Shown here: in pieces, positions 48,201 through 53,792 of the stretch
Numbering within the stretch: position 1 is the first letter of the stretch
Layout of the letters: each line of letters opens with the position of its first letter
Origin: Planctomycetota bacterium
Lineage (GTDB): Bacteria; Planctomycetota; UBA8742; UBA2392
NCBI GenBank assembly: GCA_015075515.1
Contig: JABTUE010000002.1
Span: 841,088 to 905,087 of the forward strand
Reading direction: 5' to 3'
Length of the DNA stretch: 64,000 nucleotides
Notes under the pieces: model-generated
Database searches by the model: none
What the model was told of the DNA's origin: nothing
The model's input: the letters and a program-made list of their open reading frames with translations, nothing else
Position numbers and translations under genes: made by a program

Positions 48201-48307
48201 TTGTCCTTCACCACCACGTTGGCGTGCTGCTCGGAACGGCCGACGGTGGCCGCTTCGTGCAGGTCTACGGGGGCGTGTTCCGACTTCTTGAACGTGATTC
48301 GGGGCAT
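45218..48307 (-). CDS. Two-FHA membrane protein with large extracytoplasmic part
   Basis: Two FHA domains lie at about residues 15-90 (VGRSEQHANVVVKDNRLSRAHC, DLDSQNGTFLNG) and about 165-245 (FTIGRKKDNHLC, SGHHAHIKRD, LKSMNGVTVNG). FHA domains bind phosphothreonine. A helix (about 306-333) crosses the membrane, then ~690 residues follow: a beta-rich, carbohydrate-binding-like region and a helical C-terminal half. It is the first gene of the operon and may link Ser/Thr kinase signals to the pilus/secretion platform; that link is inferred. The start at 48307 is chosen at MPRITFKKSE. Confidence 0.78.
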   Translation of the reverse strand: MPRITFKKSEHAPVDLHEAATVGRSEQHANVVVKDNRLSRAHCRFEPRDDGSWAIVDLDSQNGTFLNGRRVKEALVKPGDVVTIGTCDMVFEANTGPGASTVMAGVQSSRAAAADFSAVGEDKPAKPDSGKVDSTRTVVAPAALVLVEGSLADKIHPITHDVFTIGRKKDNHLCLEGDTKASGHHAHIKRDGLSYVLEDLKSMNGVTVNGRKITEPVSLKPGNRVVIGLQTFEFQLQGKPNVSSGVTAPRLAREDIQARLSAPGAAGDDDDLQELDAAAAAAPGAESAELSEHDRAALTQKVAKVSSGALFGVIEVIVILAIAGGVLYAAWMLMRDEGGTQAGVEGGFPAARAGGLLNVNPSFDEKDEGGFAKGWRYEIAGTDSFALVEGARGGQFAMQLSRYSPGNSVSYAVSAAIELAGAKGIKATAAAVNSEYAVERYGVAVLAIFWFEHPRDREPLMVTPVAFRSRMDKWTDLSGSHAAPQGARAFSVGVGIAGTSGSVAFDDVVAERDDAAPAWLKPVSLKLANGLTWHIGADGSLSLDGPGGQLLRGGRIGMHQVDGRADGLDVMGMLAGAPQVNTSDSRITGGFDYFDPLAERRVRLNLELAADGKSAVLVARQAATADGPLEGASRRMALHVLATPNFIPAELLRFEADTLMEYRHEIGGPGNRKTIGRLVAANTASGNSIAAVSGTTAAVVASRHPLGRELFLQNAQALALAFTPGEGEEELQQLVALIAAVQPGEDQVHRISRALEIFARFRYCQPELALAANAIDAAAKDYKLRLVELRDGINVPQLTRNESLYRGAMEQAIAISARLGAMRSEWENEALVVLREANASAMSPATRESAERARQALTQLVAVARDFVELGELARKNLFLLEIDIAQRDSEPFLVSARDFLASGQYTQGMLKLRTVVTNHPRCLRGTEAKERLVEVAARLIAESKSYAGQNLPNIATDRAMLARSQLNLCERQLLARILDDQQKGWLLAAKFGDGGSGREWLEREAALARRIAELRGTLPPNLPAPGDD

Positions 48308-48558
48308 GGAAGGCCGTCCGGCGTTACGCGCGCCGGTGTCATCAAAGGGGGTCAATCACGCGGGCAAGTCTATGCGCAACCAGACCATGCCGCAAGATTG
48401 GCGGCCAGACGGCTTTGCGCAAATCACCCCCGGCGGAACGCATAACCGGATTCGCAAACGGGGGGCGCGGGGCACGCCAAAGTCGGGCGCCCGCGTCCGG
48501 AACTCTTGCCCTACTTTCATCCTGCCGCCGCCGCCCCGGCGTCGTTAACTAAGGAAGC
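48308..48558. promoter_or_regulatory. Divergent promoter region between FHA and HEAT-like genes
   Basis: This 250-bp gap separates oppositely transcribed genes. I see no clear operator or RNA gene. The stretch CCTACTTTCATCC before 48559 and TTAACTAAGG just ahead of the ATG are the only AT-richer parts. Confidence 0.4.
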
Positions 48559-50241
48559 ATGGCCCGCCGCAAACACCTGTGGCCGCTGTTTCTGCTGCCC
48601 GTGGCGGCGGTGCTGGCCCTTGTGCTGCTGGCCCCCAAACGCCCCGGCCTTGCGCCTGAACCCCCCGGCGTGGCCAACGCGCCCAGGGTGGCCGATCTGG
48701 GGGGCCGGGGCCGCAGCCTGCCCAAGACCGACGCCCCGGCCGGCAACACCGCGCCTGAAATGCCCGCCGGCAACGAAAGGCCGCCCGGCCCCGAACCCGA
48801 GGGCGGCGAGCCGCCAGTCGAGGAACCCGCCAGCAGCGCGCGCGAGATTGACATCTACCTGAGCCAGTTGGCCCACGCCACCCGCGTCAACGACGCGCGC
48901 GGGCGCAGCCTGGCCCACACCGCGCTGCGCAGATGCCGGCCCGGCGAGCTGGTGGACGAGCGCGTGCTGGCCGCTTTGGAAACCGAACCCGGCGCCGCCG
49001 TGCGCGCCGAGTTCTTTGCCGCCTTTCACGCCGAAGCGGCGCGGCTGCAATGGGCGCTGCGCGCGCTGGATCGCCGCGCCGGCAAGTTTCTGGGCACAGA
49101 CCGCAACTACGACCCCGGCGAAAGCGACGAACTGGCGCTGCTGGCCCGCTGTTTTCTGGGCACCGGCCGCGAGCCCGACCTGCCCCCCGCCGTCTGGGCC
49201 TTTGTACGCAACGCCCTGCAGACCGAACAGCCCGACTGGGCGCTGTCTGTCGTGATCGCGCGCCTGGCCCCGGCCGACCGCGCCCGGACAACCGGCGAGG
49301 CCGAATACGCCCCGCCCGACGCGCTGTGCAAGTCCGTTGAACTTGAACTGCGCCAGCTTCTGGAACGCGCCACCGCCCCGTGGGAACAGCGCGAGCAGGC
49401 CTTTACCGCCTGGGCGCTGACGTTTGCCGGCACCGCCGGGCTGTTCACGGCACTGGAGGCCCCGGCGCTGCGGCCCTATCTGGCGACGCTGCTGGACCTG
49501 TGCCACCAGCCGCGCGACAAGGGGTGGCAGGCCGCCGGCTGGCTGCGCTTTGTCACGGGCGACCACGATGCGCTGCGCGGCGCGGTACAAAATGTGCTGG
49601 CGGGCGACGCCGACACCGCCGCCAAACAACTGCTGATCCAGCGCCTCGGGCTTGCAGCCTCATTTCCGCACCGGCGCGCGCTGCTTGAGGCCGGGTTGCA
49701 GCGCAAGGACGCCAACCTGGGCGACTACCTGGCCGCCTGGGGCCGGGTGGTCGAATCCGAAGCCGACCTGAAGCTGCTCAGCGAAGCCGCCGACAGCGCC
49801 GACCCGGGTGTGGCCGGCGGCGCGATTCAGGGGCTTTCCGCCTGCGGCTACCCGATGCACGCCGCGGCCAACGCTGAACTGCGGCGGCTGGTGGAACAGG
49901 GCAAAAACCCCGGCGTGCAGTCGCAGGCACTGGGCGCCGTGCTGGCCGGCCTGCCCAACGCGGGCGAAAAGGAAAAACTGGTGGACCGTTACCTGGGGCC
50001 CGAATTCGACGCCACGGTGCGCGCTGTGGCCGTCGGCCACATTGCGGCCGCCAACACCGAGCGCATGAAACAGGTGGGCGAAAGCGACCCCAGCCCGCGC
50101 GTGCGCCAGGCCGCGCTGACGCGCCTTGGCGAAATGAAGGACAAGAAACTGCGTCCGTATTTTCTCAAGGTCGCCAACAACGACCCCCAGCCGCTGATCC
50201 GCCAGCAGGCCAAAAAATACGCCGATGAACTGAAGGACTGA
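48559..50241 (+). CDS. Membrane-anchored HEAT-like repeat protein
   Basis: A single N-terminal helix (WPLFLLPVAAVLALVLLAP, about residues 8-26) is followed by a proline-rich linker and some 440 residues of paired helices, clearest at the C-terminus (DPGVAGGAIQGLSACGYPM, FDATVRAVAVGHIAAANTE, DPSPRVRQAALTRLGEMKD, NDPQPLIRQQAKKYADELK). That C-terminal part matches HEAT/PBS-lyase-type repeats, which bind other proteins. The upstream sequence reads TAAGGAAGC before the ATG. The function is unknown. It is transcribed away from the FHA operon and may or may not be connected with it. Confidence 0.72.
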   Translation: MARRKHLWPLFLLPVAAVLALVLLAPKRPGLAPEPPGVANAPRVADLGGRGRSLPKTDAPAGNTAPEMPAGNERPPGPEPEGGEPPVEEPASSAREIDIYLSQLAHATRVNDARGRSLAHTALRRCRPGELVDERVLAALETEPGAAVRAEFFAAFHAEAARLQWALRALDRRAGKFLGTDRNYDPGESDELALLARCFLGTGREPDLPPAVWAFVRNALQTEQPDWALSVVIARLAPADRARTTGEAEYAPPDALCKSVELELRQLLERATAPWEQREQAFTAWALTFAGTAGLFTALEAPALRPYLATLLDLCHQPRDKGWQAAGWLRFVTGDHDALRGAVQNVLAGDADTAAKQLLIQRLGLAASFPHRRALLEAGLQRKDANLGDYLAAWGRVVESEADLKLLSEAADSADPGVAGGAIQGLSACGYPMHAAANAELRRLVEQGKNPGVQSQALGAVLAGLPNAGEKEKLVDRYLGPEFDATVRAVAVGHIAAANTERMKQVGESDPSPRVRQAALTRLGEMKDKKLRPYFLKVANNDPQPLIRQQAKKYADELKD

Positions 50242-50298
50242 CAGGGGGTCAGGAACGTTTCTCCAGGCACCCCGGCCGGCGCACCGGTCAAAAAACAA

Positions 50299-50328
50299 GC
50301 CACGCAGCGTCAGGCGACGCCGCGTGGC
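50299..50328 (-). terminator. Intrinsic terminator of the small lipoprotein gene
   Basis: GCCACGCAGCGTC pairs with GACGCCGCGTGGC (one mismatch, 4-nt loop), followed on the minus strand by TTGTTTTTTG, about 20 bp past the stop at 50348. Confidence 0.82.
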
Positions 50329-50347
50329 GGGGTAAGTTGCGGTTCAA

Positions 50348-50560
50348 CTAGGTGTTGGGCGACTCGTACTCGATGTCGCGGCTGGGGTCGTCGTAGTCGT
50401 AGTTGAAGAAATAGCGGTCAAAGGTGCGGTGCATGCGGTCAAGGTCTTCGTTCCAGGCCCGCAGGTGGTTCAGGTTGTGCTTCCAGTCCACAAACGAGAA
50501 GCAGCCGCCCAGCATCGAGCCGGCGACCAGCAACAACAGAACAGGCGCGAACTTACGCAT
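50348..50560 (-). CDS. Small 70-residue lipoprotein, unknown
   Basis: GGGGAG precedes the ATG at 50560. The signal peptide ends in a lipobox (GSMLGGCFSF, cysteine about residue 20). The mature ~50 residues are rich in Asp, Asn, Arg and aromatics (NHLRAWNEDLDRMHRTFDRY, then YDYDD). It matches no family I know. A small conserved outer-membrane or periplasmic lipoprotein is likely, since it has its own terminator. Confidence 0.7.
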   Translation of the reverse strand: MRKFAPVLLLLVAGSMLGGCFSFVDWKHNLNHLRAWNEDLDRMHRTFDRYFFNYDYDDPSRDIEYESPNT

Positions 50561-50672
50561 GACACTCCCCAACAGGGTCTACACGGCAGGGGCCGAGATC
50601 GAGGGGTAACAGCCAGCGGGGGATACGTGAGGATACCCCGGCGACAGACCCGGTCAAGCGGGAAAAACGCTG

Positions 50673-52277
50673 CTACTTCTGGATCAGCTTCAGGTGCCGC
50701 AGCTCGGCCGCGCGGTCCAGGGCGCGGTTCAGGTTGGCCTCCACAGCGGCTTCGGTGCGGCCCAGAAACCACTGCGGCGCCAGACCCAGCACGAAGATCA
50801 GCACCACAATCGGCACGGTAAAGGCCAGCTCGGTGCGGTTCACGTCGCGCAGGTTGTTGTTTTCGGCCACGGTGATGCGGCCAAAGAAGACCTTCTGGTA
50901 GCTCCACAGCATGTAGACCGCGCCCAGCACCACACCGCTGGCGGCCAGAACGGCCAGGGTGCTGTACAGGTTCCAGGACCAGGTTTCGGGGCTGGGGCCC
51001 TTGAAGGTGCCCATCAGGATCAAGAACTCGCCGACAAAGCCGTTGGTGCCGGGCAGGCCCACGCTGGCCAGGGTGGCAATCATGAACAGCACGGCAAAGC
51101 GCGGCATCACGCGGGCAATGCCGCCGTACTGGGCAAAATCGCGGGTGTGGCGGCGCTCGTAGACAATGCCGATCAGCAGAAACAGCAGGCCGGTGCTCAG
51201 GCCGTGGTTGATGCTCTGGATCACGGCGCCCTGGGTGGCCAGGGCGTTGAAGCTGAAGATACCCAGCACAATGAAGCCCATGTGGGCCACGCTGCTGTAG
51301 GCCACCATGCGCTTCCAGTCGCCGGGGCTGACCAGTTGGGCTGTGGCCATCATGCTGCCGTAGATGATGCCGATCACCGAAAGCACACAGATCGCCGGGC
51401 CCAGCGTGACGGCCGGCTCGGGAAAGAACGGAATCGCAAACCGCAGCATGCCGTAGGTGCCCAGTTTCAGCAGCACACCCGCCAGCACCACCGAGCCGCC
51501 GGTGGGTGCTTCGGTGTGCGCGTCAGGCAGCCAGGTGTGAAACGGAAACAGCGGGGTCTTGATCGCAAAGCTCAGCATGAACGCCAGAAAGCAGGCGTAC
51601 TGGGCGCGCACACTGAAGGTGCCGTTGCGCGCCATGTCGTGCAGGCGGCCCGGCAGCTCGCGCAGGTCAAAGGTGCCGGCAATGTTGGCGATGTACAGCA
51701 CGGCCAGAAACATCAGCAGCGAACCGACCAGCGTATAGACGAAGAACTTGATCGCCGCCGTGCGCCGGGCCTCGGGGTCGCCGCCCCAGACGCCGATCAG
51801 CAGGTACATGGGGATCAGCATCAGCTCAAAGAAGACATAAAACAGAAACAGGTCCAGCGCGCAGAAACTGCCGATCACGCCCGTCTGCAGCACCAGCATC
51901 GAGATAAAGAACTCCTTCACCCGGTGGTGAATGTTGGTGCCGCACGACAGCATGATGATCGGGCCCAGCAGCGTCGTCAGCAGCACCAGAAACAGGCTGA
52001 TGCCGTCCACGCCCAGCGCGTACTTGATGTTGAAGGCCGGAATCCAGGCCGCTTCCTCGACCATCTGGAAGGCCGCGTTGTGTTTGAACTCCCACAGGAT
52101 CGGCAGGCTGGCCACAAACGTGATCAGGCTGAAGAAGATGCTGACGGCCTTGATTTCGCGGTGGCGGCGGCCGTTCATGAAGGCCACGAAGATCGCGCCC
52201 ACCAGCGGCAGAAACGTGATCACGCTCAGGTGGTGCTTGAGGTTGTCGGGATCAAACGCGGCCAGCAGAAAGTCCAT
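50673..52277 (-). CDS. nuoM: NuoM-like NADH:quinone oxidoreductase subunit M, isolated
   Basis: The 534-residue product has about 14 helices and NuoM/ND4 marks: ALGVDGISLFLVLLTTLLGP, a proton-channel glutamate in YVFFELMLIPMYLLIG, the lysine helix AAIKFFVYTLVGS, and KTPLFPFHTWLPDAHTEAPTGGSVVLAG. NuoM is a proton-pumping antiporter-like subunit of complex I. No other nuo gene flanks it: a small lipoprotein is downstream and a zinc-ribbon protein upstream. It may be split from the main nuo cluster or serve another membrane complex. The ATG at 52277 is preferred over a GTG at 52283 because of the upstream GGGGTG spacing. Confidence 0.9.
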   Translation of the reverse strand: MDFLLAAFDPDNLKHHLSVITFLPLVGAIFVAFMNGRRHREIKAVSIFFSLITFVASLPILWEFKHNAAFQMVEEAAWIPAFNIKYALGVDGISLFLVLLTTLLGPIIMLSCGTNIHHRVKEFFISMLVLQTGVIGSFCALDLFLFYVFFELMLIPMYLLIGVWGGDPEARRTAAIKFFVYTLVGSLLMFLAVLYIANIAGTFDLRELPGRLHDMARNGTFSVRAQYACFLAFMLSFAIKTPLFPFHTWLPDAHTEAPTGGSVVLAGVLLKLGTYGMLRFAIPFFPEPAVTLGPAICVLSVIGIIYGSMMATAQLVSPGDWKRMVAYSSVAHMGFIVLGIFSFNALATQGAVIQSINHGLSTGLLFLLIGIVYERRHTRDFAQYGGIARVMPRFAVLFMIATLASVGLPGTNGFVGEFLILMGTFKGPSPETWSWNLYSTLAVLAASGVVLGAVYMLWSYQKVFFGRITVAENNNLRDVNRTELAFTVPIVVLIFVLGLAPQWFLGRTEAAVEANLNRALDRAAELRHLKLIQK

Positions 52278-52416
52278 GCCCACACCCCAAAGGAGTCGGG
52301 CCGGATACTAGCGGGGCAAGCTTGGGCCGCAAGGGTGATGGGACAACCCGGCGGAAGTCGCTTTGCCGGTGCGAGCACCGCCCGCTGGAAGCCGGCGCTC
52401 CCGTAGAAGCCGCGTA

Positions 52417-52433
52417 CCGCCCCCAAGGGGCGG
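52417..52433 (-). terminator. GC hairpin after the zinc-ribbon gene
   Basis: CCGCCCC-caa-GGGGCGG forms a compact stem about 18 bp past the stop at 52451; no T-run is visible. The rest of 52278-52450 holds other short hairpins but no gene. Confidence 0.4.
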
Positions 52434-52450
52434 GCATTGTTCGAAACTGC

Positions 52451-53635
52451 TTACTGGGTCTGGTTGCCGAAGATGACAAACAGGGCCACGATCGCCGCCA
52501 CCAGCACCACGACCACGGCCACAAAGATCGCCACCTTGACCTTGCTGATCGGCGCGCGGCCGCGCACCTCGCCGGTGCTGCCGTTGACCAGCACGTTGTA
52601 GGGTTTGTCTTCAAAGCGATAGCTCAGCACAAACACCGGCAACAGAACGTGCTTGAAGCTCTGGCCCCAGAAACTGCTGCGCACCTCCAGAAACCGGTAC
52701 GTGTCGCCGGGCACGTCGCGACCGCAGCGCGCGTACAGTTCGGCCTTGATGCCCTGCAGGGCAATGTCCCAGCCGGCCTTGAGGTCCAGGCTGTAGCGTT
52801 CGGCGCGGAACCCGGCCAGGTACTTGTTGTCAAAGGGCACCATGGCGCGGGTGGGGAAGGGCTCGATTTCCTTCATCAGGCGCTGCAGGTCGCCGCCGTA
52901 GTACTGGCGCGAGGCACAGACCAGCCAGTCGTCAAAGTGGTCGCGGCGGCTGCCGTTCTTCCAGACCCAGCGGATCTTGCGCACCTGGCGGGTCTGGGTG
53001 CGGCCCTGGCTGTCGCGGTAGGTTTCGGTGACGTAGTAGTAGTAGCCGGCCTGGGCGGTCCAGTTGCTCTGGCTGTGGGTGTCGTAGGTCCAGAACGGCA
53101 CGTAAATGCCGTGCAGTTCGTGCACGCTGGCGCGCGCGGTCAGGGCGCCGGGCCGGAACAGCCGCACCCACAGGCGGCCCCAGAAACCGGTGCCGGAAAG
53201 CCATTTGCGGAAGCGTTCCTCGGCGTTGCGGCTGTCAAAATTGAACGGCAGCAGCGCCTCGGGCTGCAGCACGCCCGGCGGCAGTTCTTCCTCGACGATG
53301 CGTTTGCCGCCGCAGTAGTCGCAGCGGGCGGTCCGGGCGCCGGCCTCGACGATGATGTCGGCGCCGCAATCCTGGCATTTGACGCTGCGGCGCTGGCCGG
53401 TGGTCATCTGGGGCACGCGGCCCAGATAGCGGGCAATGGCGTCGTTCAGGTCGTATTCAATGACCGCGGCGCCCTGCCTGACCTCGATGGTCTGGCTGTG
53501 GCCGCAATAGCCGCACTTGAGCTGGCTGGCGCCGGGCCGGAACTCCAGTTCGGCGCCGCACTGGCCGCAGGGCAGGGTGCTGACGCTGGTTTTGGTGCCC
53601 TCGACCGGTCCGTTGTCGTTGTCGTGTTCGCCCAC
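52451..53635 (-). CDS. Zinc-ribbon membrane protein (TFIIB-type zinc ribbon family)
   Basis: The GTG start at 53635 has CGGGGG upstream. Two zinc ribbons follow: LPCGQCGAELEF...LKCGYCGHSQ and VKCQDCGADIIV...ARCDYCGGKRIV. A longer globular part (LPFNFDSRNAEERFRKWLS, HGIYVPFWTYDTHSQSNW) and one C-terminal helix (about 370-392) complete the 394-residue protein. Homologues are commonly labelled TFIIB-type zinc-ribbon proteins of unknown role. The helix would place the body in the cytoplasm, with the tail end in the membrane. It does not look like a helicase despite that label being common in databases. Confidence 0.75.
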   Translation of the reverse strand: MGEHDNDNGPVEGTKTSVSTLPCGQCGAELEFRPGASQLKCGYCGHSQTIEVRQGAAVIEYDLNDAIARYLGRVPQMTTGQRRSVKCQDCGADIIVEAGARTARCDYCGGKRIVEEELPPGVLQPEALLPFNFDSRNAEERFRKWLSGTGFWGRLWVRLFRPGALTARASVHELHGIYVPFWTYDTHSQSNWTAQAGYYYYVTETYRDSQGRTQTRQVRKIRWVWKNGSRRDHFDDWLVCASRQYYGGDLQRLMKEIEPFPTRAMVPFDNKYLAGFRAERYSLDLKAGWDIALQGIKAELYARCGRDVPGDTYRFLEVRSSFWGQSFKHVLLPVFVLSYRFEDKPYNVLVNGSTGEVRGRAPISKVKVAIFVAVVVVLVAAIVALFVIFGNQTQ

Positions 53636-53741
53636 GGTTGCCCCCGGTCGGCATGTTAGCGAAGAAAGCGCCGTGGTGGATAGAGAGCCGGGCGGCGCGC
53701 GCGACCCCGCACCGATGCGGCCGCCGCGCGCGTGCCCGACA

Positions 53742-53771
53742 AACCGGCCCTGCCTGATGGCAGGGCCGGTT
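53742..53771. terminator. Large hairpin after the repeat surface protein gene
   Basis: AACCGGCCCTGCC and GGCAGGGCCGGTT form perfect 13-bp arms with a 4-nt loop, 21 bp past the stop at 53793. No long T-run follows. Confidence 0.65.
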
Positions 53772-53792
53772 GGGGACTGTTCCCGGTTCCTG

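Noticed and set aside
52278..52450. Possible small gene or repeat element in the gap before nuoM
   Set aside because: Short GC hairpins are present but no start with a ribosome-binding site and no repeat copy elsewhere in the window.
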